From NCBI GenBank assembly GCA_013397845.1, contig VZTG01001081.1, positions 113,369-177,368 on the forward strand: DNA of 64,000 nucleotides. The letters run 5' to 3'. The notes below the pieces were generated by a model. It was not told the origin of the DNA, did not search any database, and saw only the letters and a list, made by a program, of their open reading frames with translations. A program made the position numbers and the translations under genes. Source of the DNA: Melanocharis versteri. Lineage: Eukaryota > Chordata > Aves > Passeriformes > Melanocharitidae. This document shows, one piece after another, positions 15,301-30,300 of the stretch; the stretch's first letter is position 1, and each line of letters starts with the position of its first letter.

Positions 15301-18300
15301 TTCCAGCCCCCAAAACACTTTAAAATTCTTTTCTCCAACTCTCTCAAATTCTCATCTCCAGCTCAAGGGTTTATGTATATTGGTTGCATAATCAGCTGAA
15401 TACCACCAAAATAACTGAGAGCAGTCTATGAGTCAGCAGTAAACTTCTTGTCTTTGCTGAATAGTGATGGGAACCTGCCAGGTAATTGTCAGTTGGTGTT
15501 ATTGCACACTCACCTGGCGATCATAGTTGATCTGAGCTTCCTGCTCAATGTCAGAATCCAACTCTGGCACATCGGATAAATCTGAATCTGATTCCTCACT
15601 GTAGGAATCAACACCACCCTCTGCTTTAAAAAAAAAATCAATATATTGAACACATAAAATCACAAGAAAACAGTATGTGATGTTTTTATATAATTCAGAC
15701 TATGGGCAAAGCAGCATTCAAGAAGTTTGGAAGCTCAAGCAGCTTGTAAAAGTCACGGGGGCTGACTGAATGTGTCAGGTTTCATTTCTGTCTCTCCTGT
15801 TTCCCTGCCCGGGGCAGGAAGGTGGCAGAGAGAAGCAAAATCACTGAGCAGCCACTGGTACAGTTCCAGCATCAGAGAATTCTGCTTTCTTAGCAGGCTC
15901 TGGAGTGCAGACACACAGAAATGGCAAATAAAAGCTTCCACTGATCACTCTTAGTGCTTGAAATATTTACTGTAATTAGATATTTTACCAAATTGTGCAT
16001 GTACAGAGTGAAATTTTGCCCTTTTGCTGCAGGGAATCCAGATTTTGGCAACCACCATGACACAGTTCATGTGGCTTTGCTAGGATATTATCAGGATCAT
16101 GAATAGAACAAGAAGAATATCTGAAGTACAGCTACTGCATAAATATGAGACATTTGTTGTGAAATACGTGAGACTGCATTGAAAAATAAAATTAAACAAT
16201 TAAACATGTGTAGTGTGACTTCTGAATGAAAGTTAGATGGCTAAGGTTGAAAATTTAATTATCCAGTCCCTCTAAATGTCTTCTTTCACACACTTTCAGG
16301 AATACTACTTATCTATTTACAAACACAAATATTGCAGGCTGCAGCAGCTTTTAATGTGCCCCAAATCAAGGCTTGTCTTTGAAAGCTCCAACATCCCCAA
16401 AAGGTTGAGCATATGCAATTCCAAAGAATTATAAATATTTTTTTCCTGTTAATTCAATAAAAGCTCTTCCAGCAGTGCTGCATTCTCTGATGATTTAATT
16501 TAATAAATACTTGAGGAGAGATGATGCTTACCTTGTGGAGAGGTTTCCAGGATGCCATTGGTTATCCCTTCTGGAACAAATCTCCACTGAAAAACTGAGT
16601 GATCAGCACCTCCCGTACTCAAAACCCACTGGAAATCATGGGACCAGCGCACATTGGTGACATGGGCTGAGTGGCCAACGTATTTCCTGAATTTAGCTCC
16701 TGAAAACAAGAAGAGAACTGTTGGTATGTAAGGGGGGAAAAAAAAATAACCTTGTAACTAATGAAGTTAGGCTCCTTACAGAAACACACACTTGTGAAAC
16801 CTGAAAACCAAAAAATACTCAAATGCCTCATGTGCTATGCTGATACAAAAGTAATTATAATATAAAAATAAGTGGCATAAAATAATAAGGACAGTATCTT
16901 CAGTTGTCAGAAAAGTACTTCAATCATGGCAGGAAGTACCAGACACACACACAAGGTTTAATTTTCACCTTTCTGGCCACGAGTGCCAGTGTGAACTCAA
17001 CACATGCATTACGTATTTCCTAAGAACACAAATTTTGAAAATACACTGAGATGTGATATCAAATTAAACACTGAAGCTCCCAGAAAGGCAAAAGGTTGTT
17101 TGATTTGGATTGTTGGCTCTATGCTTGGTACAGTGCAAATCCTGAGGAAGCAGCCACACATTCTCAACACTTCTGAAAACAGCTACACAGAGAGGGTTAA
17201 AGTGTGGTCTCTATATCTATTAATACTCACAGGAATTGTGCACATACTAATTTGAATTATACACTGGAATAAAAAGCCACCATTAGAAAATACATTGATA
17301 TGGTGTTGCGGTAAATATTACATTTTTCAGCAATACAAAATTCTGTCTTACCTTTCTTTAGGCACGGAAATCTGAATAATTTCACCAGCCCAAAGTCATC
17401 GCCAGTCACCAGCACAGAGCTGTTGTAATTCCCATCCACAGAGTTGACATCTGTGATGTTTGTGTATTTTGGCCAAATTCCACTCACTTCAGATCCTATC
17501 ACACAAGTCCACGAGGCCCAGTGAATTCCTTTGATCTCATCTTTGCTCGTTAGATGCTTCCCAGCTGAAAATGTGCAGGTGAACAACCAATTTCATCATT
17601 TGCTCTTTAGAAACTGTTTCTTTTCATCATATTTATCTGTGTATTCTAGTCGTGATTAATTTCTAACCTCAATGAAGAAGAGTCACAATCTTCTTTAAAT
17701 TACCATAATCTCTCATTTGTGGTGTTTGAGGACACCACACATCTGAGGAGTTCTAATGCAGCTGCATTAGAAATAATTAGAATACTAACGAGAATTAGTA
17801 TGATAATTAGGATTACCATGCTAAAAACATATAAAAGTGGAAAAACTTCATAATTCCAAATCACTTCTACCAAAGAAATGCCTTCAGTAGAAAATACTGT
17901 GAACAGCATGACTTCCTAGAACACTTCCAAGTGCCAGAAGGTTGACAATACAAATTTTTAAATCATGCTCATGTGCTAGTAGGAGTTTTTCATCCATGTT
18001 ATCTTGAGTCCCTGAAATGTCAGTATTTGGTCAGTCAGCCATTCTGTGGTACTTTTTACTTACAGGGGCTGTTTTAGAGTTGATTGAAGGCTGCCAAACT
18101 AGCTCAAAAGAGACCAAAATTTTATTTCTAAAGTTCTCTTCTGCAAGAGTTTGCTCTAAATGTTAGAAAACATTCCCAAATGAGAGTGAGAATAAGTCAA
18201 TTAGTTATCAGTGTTTTTTCTGCTAAAAAGTTTTTACATTGAGAACCTCAGCAATTTGAACAGACTCAAACAGTTCTCCTATTTTTATGTACATTCCTAA

Positions 18301-21300
18301 AAACATTCTGACCACTAACAGGAATCATTTATCACTTGAAGGAAGCACAACAGGGACAGAGAGGCTTTGGTAGTTACCTGAGAGTGAGTCAACCTGTAAA
18401 AGTTGCTATGAAAAAAATAAGCAATTTACACAGCAGAGACAGCTTTTCCTTAAATCTGAGGACATTCAGTGAGTACTGATTTAAAAAACAAACAGTGGGT
18501 ATTTCTCTAAGTTCCAGCCAGGAAACTGCTCTTGCAGCTGTAATATTTGTATCATATTTGTGGTGTTCTCTTCAAACCAAACCCAAAACTTAATTGTTCG
18601 TAACATGAGCCCCTTGTAAACTTACAGGGCATTTTGTAGAAGAGCCTCTCTCCAGCGCCATCGTTGGTCTGCAGGAACTTGCTGTCCACAGACCAGTCGA
18701 TGTGAGTGATGAAACTGGAGGATTTGTTGCATTCCCCTATTTTTTTGTATCTCTGGGCGACGGCGTAGATGTCCACAGGCCCATCGTTGGAGCCCACGGC
18801 CAGGTAGGAGCCATCCGGGGAAAACTTCATCTCATGAATCACCTCCTTGCGGTCCTTGATGTGAACCACCTCGGTCATGTCCCTGCAGGAGCCAGAGGGG
18901 AGAATGGCAACTGCAAACCCAGCAACTCGCAATCCACAGATGAGGCAGATGCACTGAATAATTTGTACAACAAAAATCAGATTTCACTTTAAAAATCCTT
19001 TTTTCTTGTGGATAACTTATTGCTTCCATTGGTTCTAAACATTTTCTAAAGTAACAGTGAGAAACCACAGTGCCTCTCCACAATGCTCCTCATTCTCTTC
19101 GCGTGCTCTAATGAAGTACTGCTAGCAGCACCCAACCCAAGTTTATTTAGATACATTTTGAAAGTATGTCTTATAAATCCTGACACACAGCACTGTTAAA
19201 AGCAGGGTCCTGAAAGGAGAAGCATTCCTAACCCAAGACAGAGATTTCTAGGAGGCAACAGACAAATTAACAGGCACAAGATTACTGGGAGACAAAGATG
19301 ATTAACTTCTTAAGAAAAACAGTAGTCATTGGGAAGGCTTTTAAATTAATATGAACAGCTCACTTAAGTTTTGTTAAAGTCATTAAAGCAGAGCATTACA
19401 GGGGTTTTCCCAGGCTTTTCCCTCCTATCAGCTTGGAGTTCCAAGTATTTGAAGTATATGCTTGGCAAACATACGGAGAATAGTCAGGAGGGGATAAACT
19501 CTTCCAGGTATCAATTAAAACAGCTTTTGTGTTTTGAAATCACACTGAGGGTTTGGCTATTTCACTCTATGGCCAATTTAAGGCTTTGCCTGCTTTTGTG
19601 TGCTCTCCATAACAGCATTCCAGACAGAAAAGGCTTTCTTCTAACACATAAAGTAGAATTCAAGTTTGCCTTGAAAATACTTAAAAACATGTTTTGATCA
19701 CCAATTATTTTTGCCTGGTATGTGTATGATAGGAAATGAATCGTGTAGTCAAGGAGATCCCTCTCCAAACTATGTTCTCTCTGTTATGCACATTTCTTCT
19801 CACAAAATACCTGTATAATTTCAGACTACAGGAAAAGAACCAAACTGGAAATCTTAAATTTTATCAACATTATTTCTAAGAGCTAATATTTTGAAATTAA
19901 TTGAAGTATAGATTTTCTCTTCATTGCTGAACCAGCAGCTCTTGAAAGTGATACGGATGCATCTGCAATTACTCCTTTGTTTCTGATAAGATACTCAGTG
20001 GTTTTTTCATCTTACCTTACTCTGAGGACAATGAAGGAGCCATCCTTCATCCCAAGTGCCAGTTGGGATCCGTCAGGACTGAAGGACACGCTCCGCACAG
20101 CCTCTTCCATATTGCAGCGAGCGATCAAGGCATGGTCAGCAAGGCTCCACAACCTGCCCCAAAGGGAAGGTAAAGCAGGAGGGGGCTTTTCCTGACTGCC
20201 CAGGATTTGGGTGTCATCAAGAGGAACCCCAAAGATCTAACTCAGCTGGGAAAATCATTTGCACACACCCCTTGTGTTATTATTGGGTAAAGGATTGAGC
20301 TCCTTTCAACCTGAACACAACTGTGGTAGAAGGAAACAGAACGAAACTCAATTACATCATCACTTGGTTTCATTTCCAGACTTCACTTATCTGATTGAGA
20401 TCCACAAAATCAATTAGAAAAATGCAGCTTCTGTAGACAGGAAGGGTCAATGCAAATCAGAGTGAAAATTTCGGTGAAAGCAACACTCCGGGAACATTAA
20501 CATTCCAACCACAGGGAAGATTTTCTTGTCTTAACTCTGAACAAGCTAGGAGACAAAACTGCATATTGCTTCCCTCATTTACATCAGTGCAATTAAAAAG
20601 AATCAACCAGTAAATTATGTCCTAAGATAAAGGCAAATAATGTCCCTGTATTTTTCTGAAGGAATGGAAGGAGCTTCCCAGATCACTATCGGCTGGTTAA
20701 TCAAATCTCAGCAGTATGCAAGACTTAGAATTTAAAGAACAATTAAAAGAATGGGAAAAAAATGCATAAACCCCCTCTCATGGTAGAGAAATTAAGGCAA
20801 CAATATCCAACTATCTTTGTTTTGAGGATAGAGTCATAAATGTAATGTATTTATAAAATCTTCAGTAAAATATGTGAATTATGAATCTGCAGATGTGATT
20901 ACGTGCTAAACTGGAGAAAAGGACAATTTGTGCAAGAACTGTAATGTGACACTAGAGCAAGCTGTAGAGCAATGCTGGACAGAAAGGAACACTCAGGCTG
21001 GATGGGAGATATTACTGAGAGTTGTAGTAAAAGCTTTGGAACAGTAACAATTCCTATTTCCACTGAAGACACTGGCCCAAAGAGTGTGGGTGCTACTGAG
21101 CTCTGCTCTGCACAGGGAGCTGGGAGGCGTTGGGAGCACAGGGAGCTCCAAAGGAGAAAAAGTTCCATTGTTGGCACTGGAATAAACAGCACAAACACAA
21201 CTTGGATGGAGCCTGAAAAGAAGATGGAAAACAAATGAATGTGGGACATTACAACCGTTTTCAAAGACAAACCAGAAGTAGGATCGAGAATCTTGCAGCC

Positions 21301-24300
21301 TCACAGGGCAGAAGCTGTGAGCCCAATACAAGGAATGAACCAGGAAGGCTTTGGAAAGATTTTGAAGAAAACACCAGGATAAAATTTTTGCTCCAAAATG
21401 TTGCTTCCACATAAATAATTTTGTCCAATACTCTAGAAGCCTAATTTCAAAACATGACAGTCTATTTAATAAATGTAATAAAAAATTCTCTATGCCTTCA
21501 GAGAATGATAATTTTTCCCTGCTCCTGTGGTAAGAGACAGGGAGCAGGCAGCTTTCCTAGTTGAGATGCTTTGCTTTGGAAATTTAAAATGTTAGAAACC
21601 TATATTTGGCTAGAGCCTTCTCTCAGCTGGGCTAGGAAAAAATACAGAAACTCCTCATTTAGGCATCTCAGACACAAGAATATCATCTGACTCACTAAAT
21701 ACTTTTATTTCTAAACAAATTTAGATTTATATTATGTACCCACTATTTGAAAAATAGCGTGATAATCAAATACTAAGAAAAATTACCCAATGAAGGGCAA
21801 TACAGAAACATCCCTGTTTGATGCAATTTTAGCATTACAGAAAAATTGTAGGAAAATCCATGTGCGTACTTTTTTATCTTATTGAAAGTATTTATACATT
21901 TCACTGGAATTCTTCACATGAAGCCATAGTCTATAAAAAAAATCCCACTGGAGTTCAAATCCCACACTCTCTAGTGCCCAAACAGCTCAAAGATGTGCGA
22001 TGTAGGGCAGTAAAAGCCCCGCACGTTTGAGAGAATGGCACGTCCAAAGGATCAGGAATACCACAACTGATATAAAAACAGAGATAAAAATGATAAGAGC
22101 AGCACTAATCGAGGCTTAATGTGCACACAGATCCTGCAGTGCTTCCTGGAGGGGCACCAGCTGGGTCAGGCTCTGAGTCAGCAGCACCTCCTCCAGCTCC
22201 AAGAGCTGAATTACTCTGCTCACCAAGAGATGAGCCCAAGACAAGAAATCCCATCTTAGTGGGGTTTATTGGCTTGAGGGCAGTGCAATGCTAATCCCAG
22301 CTTTGCAGCCCTTCCTCCAGAACTGACCTGCATCCTGCCAGGACACTTGTGCCTGTAACACTGGGCAGGCAAACCCCACCAGAAGAGACCATTCATGCAT
22401 TGGATAAACTGAAAGAAGTAATCCTCCTGTAGCAAGCAGGGAGAAAACAGGACTGTGGAGAACAACTGGCAGTTCTGTTGGTTTCACACTTAGATTTTAA
22501 TTGGGGTTAGAAAGAGATGAGGAATGGCAGGGACAGGAAACCAGTACAATTGAAAAGACTGAAAGAGAAGAAAAAACAAATTCCAGCTGAGCAGCAAGCC
22601 TCAAGGCAGAGGTGAATCATAAAGCGCAATCTGAAGGAGCATTAATCAGAGGCTGGGTGTATGGCAGGAGATAAATTTTTGGCACTCAGGAAAACCTCCA
22701 TCTCTTTAATCACAGGTAAATAATCAGCTCCACTGGGCAGAGTCCACGCTCAGGTGAGAACACGCAGCAGCTCTGTGGGTGTGGACTCAGGGAGAGTCTG
22801 AACTGGACCTCCAAACTCTACAGTCAAGTCTTACTAAGCACAATAAAATGCCTTTTTTTCCCCAGAGGCCTATCAATATGCCAGTTTTGAACACAGACAG
22901 GAAAATGAGCATCCTTGACTTTGTGACAATGTCCACAAATACGTGGACAAAATTTAAAACCTCTAGTACAAAGCCTCGAGGCACAAGTGCTACAACTAAA
23001 CATAGAATCACAGAATATCCTGAGTTGGAGGGGACCCATCAGGATCATCAGTCCAGCTCCTGGCCCTGCACAGACACCCCAACGATCCCACCCTGGGCAT
23101 CCCTGGGAGCATTGTCCAAGCTCTCCTGGAGTTCTGGCAGCCTCAGGGCCGTGCCCATTCCCTGGGGAGCCTGTTCAGTGCCCGACACTCTCTGGGGAAG
23201 AACCTTTTCCTAATATCCATCCCAAACCTCCCCTGACTCAGGTCCAGCTGTTCCCTTGGGTCTTGTCACTGGTCACAGAGAGAAGTGAGCAGTGTCGGCC
23301 CCTCCACTGCCCCTTGTGACACCGGCACATTTTCATTAATCTCATTTTCTGGCATTTTAACTGAATTGGTTTTAGATCAGATTTCCTAAACACTCAAGGC
23401 TGATGCAGACACCTTCTGAGTGAAACACTGGACAAAGGTATTTAGGTTTTAGGCTTGTTGCTTCTTATTGCCAACAGAGAAGTACAAGGTGACCATTCTC
23501 CATTTAGAACCCCTGCACACAGCAGGAATAAACCAGTACTACAAGCAGAACATATAAATCCAGCACATTTTGAACATAAATTCTGATTATTTTTACACAA
23601 TGTGTGGCACCCAAATATGAAAACTGAAGAGAAAAAGCAAAGCTGCTAAGAAAAACACGGGGGAAAAATGTTGCCTTAAGAGAGTCTTACCAGAAGGCCA
23701 GCAAGTCAATCCATCACAAACCAACGTGCAGGCGAAGCAATGAAACCAACAAAGCAGATCCAGCCTTACCGCACAGATCGATCGTCGCTGCCGGTGACCG
23801 CCAGAGGCTTCTTGGGATGCACTGCCAGGGCCCAGAGCTCCCCCTCGCAGTGGCCCTGCATGATCAGCATGGGCTTGTCCCTCTCCCTCACGAGCACCTC
23901 GAAGATCTCGCTGTCCTGCGTCCCTGCCAGGAGCCTGTCGGCTTTCCAGCACACGCTGCGGATGGACAGGCCTGGGGGGCACAGCGGGAGCTGCCCTTAG
24001 TGCCGGCCGCGCCGGGGGGGCACAGCCAACACCGCTGAATTCCAGAGGCCATTCCCAACCGGCATGCTTGGCACTGGGGTCACACACAACATCCCAGCTG
24101 ATTCAAAGCTCAGAGCAGTTCTGTCAGATTTTCTCCATTTGGCACACAAAGAGAAAGCTCAATCCTGGGAAAACATGCTTCCTGCACACCCTGGGAACCT
24201 AAAAACCAGCTCCATTTCATAGGATTTAAAGATCTAAATTTTTTATTAGCCAAGGGGCTCCTGTGACTTACGCTGGTTTATTCCTTTTTCCAGTGCTTTA

Positions 24301-27300
24301 TTTTTTTGCATGTTCAAATAAAATTTTAATGGTGAATTTAAATGGTTTGTGCCCATTTATCACACTTCTCCACTTTAATCAAAATGGATTGTTAAACAAA
24401 ACAGAAAAAAAGACATCCCTCCTCCCCAAACCCAAACCAACTGAATTTTGCTTCGTATAACTTTAAGAGAGCTTGATTTTATTCCACAAATCTGATTCTA
24501 ACTCTGGAGCTGGAATTTTACTGACCACAAGCTTAAAAAGACCCTCTCAGCAGGCTGAGCAATTTGGTAGCACTCTCTGGTCAACTGCTTGCAGGGTGTG
24601 TATTTTCTGTTCCAGTACATGAAAAAGAGTTTGGGTAACGGGTCTAGATGCTGTGAGATGTGAATGAATAAAAAAAATCCATTTGTCCTGTAGTCAAGGT
24701 CACCCACATCATCATTTCACATATTTTTGGAACCAAATACATAATGCAGTGAACTACTGGTCACATTAATAAAATATTCTCATCTCCTGAGAAGGTTAAA
24801 TTAATCTTAATTTATTTTCTTGTCCACTTCCAACAGCTTTTAATTTTTATAATGCCATTTTATGACTTGGCTAAATTCATACTGAAGTTCTGACTTTCAT
24901 CTTCTTCTTGGTACACACCAATGACCACACAAGGAATGGAATTCAGATTGGAATTCAGTGGAAGATGGACATTGGTAAGATTTAGAATACAAACACACCT
25001 CTGGATGTGGGAAAGGCAATGTTCTCTGTGACATACCGCACATGAAGAAAGATTATCTGCTCTCAGGGTTTGTTTGACAGCCAATGCCTTTGCAAAATGC
25101 TTTGGAAAAATAACTGGAAGGAAGGGACAGAACGTCCCAGGTAAGCATTAAAGCTCCACCACTGCTCGAGGCTACAGATGTGCTTAAATTAATCAGTGCC
25201 ATTGACAAGTGAAAATGAAGCCCCACTTCCAGAGGCTGGGAGTAGCCTCGAAGGCAGTTTTCACTTGCCCAGGTCTTTGGTTTTTTGATTATTTCTTGCT
25301 ACCGTTTTCTAGAAATTCATGCTAAACATTACGACTCAGGCTGCGAAAAATTACATAAAGCCAGGATTGCAGAGCGCAGGGACTGCTGCTTGGGTGTCTT
25401 GGACAACTTTTTGAGGGCTAAATTCCATAAGTGGACACTACACCCTTGATAAAATGTGCATTGTGATCTGTGAGATTATAAGTGCTTCAAATCATAAAAT
25501 AAAGTGATGACTGAGCTCACAGGAAACATGATTAGATTCAATAAATGTGATTATCACCAATTTAATAACATTCTCTCTAACAAATGTGCCAAGTGCTACC
25601 ATTCCAAATGCACGAGTGGAGTGTTCAGATGGTCAGCATCTCTGATTATCGGGTTCCAGAAATCTCAATTAGTTAAATGAACTGAATTAATTAATTAAGG
25701 ATTGGCTTACTCCATTCTCACATCTTAAGGTGTTTAATTAGTTCTCACTTATCTTCTTGCATTTACATGGTGGGGAGCAGTGATTGCATCCATGTGTTTA
25801 TACCATGAACCATGGAACACTCCACAGGTTACAGAATTGTCAGAGAGGGAAGGGAACACACATCCAAAAATAAATACAGTCATTTAGTAAAAAATTCAGC
25901 AGTATGCAGAGACATTTATGCTCCACATTAAATGCTGTCACAGTCCATTATCCAGATCTGTGAAAAACCATTAAAGGAACAGTTCATTACCTTTGTATCC
26001 TTGCTCAGTCTCCCTGAGATCAATTTTAGTAATTGGTTTGAACTCGGTGTCCCACAACCGAATGCAGCCATCTCTCCCTCCAGTGGCAAAGCCTTCCTCA
26101 CAAGCATACATACTAAAAATTCCAGCCTGTCAACCAACAGCAGCCCACGTTTTAAAGATCTTTACAACAAATTTAAACACACAATGCAAACGGTTTCAAA
26201 CAGACTCTTGTTAAAGGCCAGAAACTGCTGGGCACAAACGTGTTGCCCATCCAGAAAGCAAACCAGCAAACATAGCTTTTATTTCAAGTGCCCCACTCGA
26301 GAGGTTTATGTAGAAACCTTTGTGCAAATAGCAGCGATACAGCTTATCTGCAGAACTTCAAATTTGGGTTTGTTAATATTATGACAAGGACAATTGAATA
26401 ACTAATGGAGCACTTAAAACAAAGAGTTACCCGGGATAAACAAAACCAAACAAACAAGCAATACAAATATTCTTACAGGAGCAGAGGCGACTGAGACATT
26501 CTTTCATTAATTCAGTTCATACATCGTTTGGAATCCAATAGGAACTGAAAGACTGTCAATTCATTCTCCTTGTTGAAAACAAGTTTCTATTACACTTTGA
26601 ATGTCTCCTTTATTTTGAAAATACCTCATGATTAATGACTGTGCTGAACTACCTCGGAATAGCTCAAGGAATGCCTGCTGAGTCAGTATTTTATCAGGAA
26701 AACCTTGGTTAAGAGATAAGCTGAACTGGAGAGAAGACTTCCATTTTCAAAGTGGCCTTGTGCAATGTCTTCATAAACTAATGTTTCTAATTATTAGTTA
26801 CATAGAGATTGCATGTTAGCCATGGAAAACTCCGTAATTTATCACATTGTGTATAAAGAGGTTGTATTTAATAATTCTAATGAATCTAACTAAAATTCTG
26901 CAAACATAATTCTGCTAATATACTACAGGGGGCTATTGCTTGCCTAAGACATTCCTGTGTTAGTGCAGCTGCAGTTTCACAGTAGTTCCTCAGGTTAAAT
27001 GTCCCACTGACTCCAGTCTCTCTGCTTTCATAAATTAGGGATTACTTTTATAAACAATCAACACTCAGATCATATTTGAAGAGGTCCTACAAATCCTGAT
27101 GAACTGTTTCCATAACCAATTTTGGGAGATTAGAAACAAAAATGTTACTTTTGCAGTGCTCTTTCTAGAACAAAACTATAGTGACAAGTGTTAGATGTCA
27201 TATCACTCTTCTAGAGAAAACTGTCTTGTTTCCTTTTGTTTCAAAACCCCACATCAAAAGGCCATTACCCACAGTCATATTTCAAATAGGAGCAGTTCTC

Positions 27301-30300
27301 AAATACATTTTAAATAAGACAAGGAAGTCCTACTGTGCCTTAATTGTAGCAACAACAGAGGCAAATTAATTACATTAGAGTGGTTAGAAATCTAACACAA
27401 TCCTGTACATCCTCCTTTCACTCTGTAATTATGAGAGCTCCAGATTGGGGGTGGTGGTTTGTGGGTGTGTGTTAGGAAGGCAATTGGAGTAAACTGTCTT
27501 TGGAGTATGGCTGGAGTGCAAACTCTCAGATTCGACAGGTTTGCTCCACACTAAATCTCTTCTGAGGAGTCAGTCTCCAGCGCTGGAAATTTTAGTGGTA
27601 AAATTCTATTTAAGCCCAGATAATCTGCTTACCAAATATTTTTAAGTAAACTGATAGCAACCAAAGCTACTCAATCTGTGAAACTTTAGATTGAGAGACT
27701 TGAGGTTTGGTTTACTTGGTTAGATGGAGGCTATAAATATCAGCTGTTCCGGCACTATCACCTCAGCATCTGTTGGCAACATGTCAACAAGTACAATATT
27801 ACATCTAAGTTCTTAATTGCTGAACAGCCTCAGACATCCTTCTGACCCGAAACAGAAGGAAATCTTTGTAGCTAAGCCTTCAGGAAGTTTTTCACTTCAA
27901 TGAACAGCTCCTTATCAAACAGACACGAAAACACCACTTACACTGTGTGCTCCTTGAATTGTGCGGACCAAGTTGAGCCCTTTCCAAACATAGATGTCTC
28001 CATTTAAAGCCCCAGAGTAGGTGACGTCTTCTTTAGCACAGGCTAAACACAGGATTGTTTGGAGATCTCCCGTTTTACCAAATATTCCTCTCTTTGCTGT
28101 TAGGGCGTTTCCACACAATGTCCAAAACTGTGAAATGTAAACGGCAGACCAGGAGAAGTTTCTGCAGAATTTCTGATTTTTCACATTAGTGAGCAGATCT
28201 GACACACATCCGGACAGAGCAGTGTCTGGGCAGGCACTGAAGTGATTCCTTAGTCCTGTCAGAACACCCACTACTCCAAAGCCTGCCCATTTACCAAGGA
28301 AAGATCCAGGCAAATGTAGTACATCTAAATCCAAACTAAATGATCAAACTGCTTGAGGGGGTGAGGCTCAATGCTGCCTCACTACTGCCATACTGCCCCT
28401 TCTCATTCTCTCACTCTCCTTTATCAGGTTTTGCTGGGAAATGCTGTCCAGACAAGCGCGTGTTTTTAAACCCAAGAAAATCCCATTTTTCTTGTCTGCA
28501 AAAAACAGCTACTGCACTGAAGTGATACAATACTTTATCTCACACAACCTGCATACCAGAGCAGGTATTTCTGCCCTTCTCCAGTGTACTAAAAGAGTTC
28601 TGTCCCTCAAATATAGTCACAGTTACTGAGAAACCATCTGTTCCATAGGGACTGCAAACGCTCGTACATGAGACAACTCCCTGACTCCCAGAGTAACAGG
28701 TTCCCAAGCAAGGAAAGGGGACTTGCTCAGCTGCTACACAGAAGTCATTAACATTCTGCAAAAAGGAATCTAAGACTGACTGGAGAGGAGAAAAAGAGTG
28801 AAGAAAACAGAAAGTTTGTCTCAGAAGGTTGTCTTTGGAGGAGAGCTAGAAATATCAGACTACATGTTTTTGAATAAGAGTGCTTTTTCTTTGATTTAAA
28901 TAAACATCATTTATCAAGCAGAGAGGACAGTCTGTGTACTCAGCTTCCCCTCAAGGACCAGACCTTCTGGGGAAGGCAGAATAAAGAGAATATCAATGAG
29001 AGATGTGCAAGAGAAGTGCTGAAATCTCCAGTCCTGTCAGCACCAGGACGTTCTGGACATGTGCAGATACAGAACAGCAAATCTCTGGGGTGCAGTGCAG
29101 CACAGCCCGTCAGTGGAGCCATCCCTGCTCTGCCATCTGACAGACACTGGCAGAGACTGGACAGGAATAGTGATGTGTCTGACATGGATTCATCACATCC
29201 ATCTATTCCTACTTCATTTGCCTACAGCCAAATTTTTAGGTATTTTTCTAAAATTCTTTATTCCAGAAAATCCTTGGATCACGTTTTTTAATTTCAGCCC
29301 CTTCTCTATTGTTAATTCAATTAAATTTTCCCTTTGCCTCTTAACATCAGCCAATTTAGAAGTCAGAGGGAATACTGCCCCCAGGGCTCTCATGCTGTGA
29401 GTAAAACCTAAATTCTCCTCCCTTCTGGTCAGCTGAGGAAGGGTTGGAGAGCAGGCAGCAGTGTTAGAAGGGTGGACAGAGGATCCTGAGCTCAGTGTGA
29501 GATTCCTTAACTCCTGGGCTTTACCTCAGCTTCTAATCCCCGCTCAGCCAAATGAGCCAGCAGAACTGGACTGCCAAAGGAATAAACAGCACAATTCCCA
29601 AGCATCAGTCCCAATTCCCACAGTGATACTACTCCTTTAGAACTGTTATTATCACATTCCCACAGCCTTGTACCAAACAGCAAGTTCAGGCTGCTGCTGG
29701 AGCATCACTGGAGGGGAACACAGAGTTATTTTCCCTCCATGCTGCTTTTTTCCTATTTTTTGGCATTCCTTTATCTCTATGCATTTACAGTGTCTGGTAT
29801 TCTCTGTGTTCAGGGTGATTATGGCCATTTTAAACAGAAGACAGGTGCCAAACAAAGACAGGTTTTGGAAAACAGCTTGCAGAGCACAACAGATGGTATC
29901 ACTGCGGCCAAAACCACCCACACTTTCAAAGCAGTGGTGGTTTAAGGGCACGAGCTTCTCAGGAACCAGAACGAGAGATATTAACTGGTTTCCTAAACTT
30001 CTAGTTAAAGCTCTTCCCACCCCAGTCATGTGAAATAATTGCCATCTGTTAGGAATGTTTTTGAGGAGACAGGAGAAAAATAGAAACCTGAAGGGGATAT
30101 TGGCAAACAAGGATTTGTTTCTAAGCTTTTCACAGGCATGAGAATGTTTTATCCTAAACATCTAATATACATCTAGGTTTCTATTTAAAACACTTCCATA
30201 AAGGGTGACTTGGAGGAAATAGTGGGGCACCAGAGTTTTGTCTCTGCAGGCCCTGCACACTTCTCAGTGGTGCTCCATGAGAAGCCCAAGCACAGGTCAT

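Noticed and set aside
18702..18992. Plus-strand open frame over exon 9
   Set aside because: Antisense shadow of EML6 exon 9.
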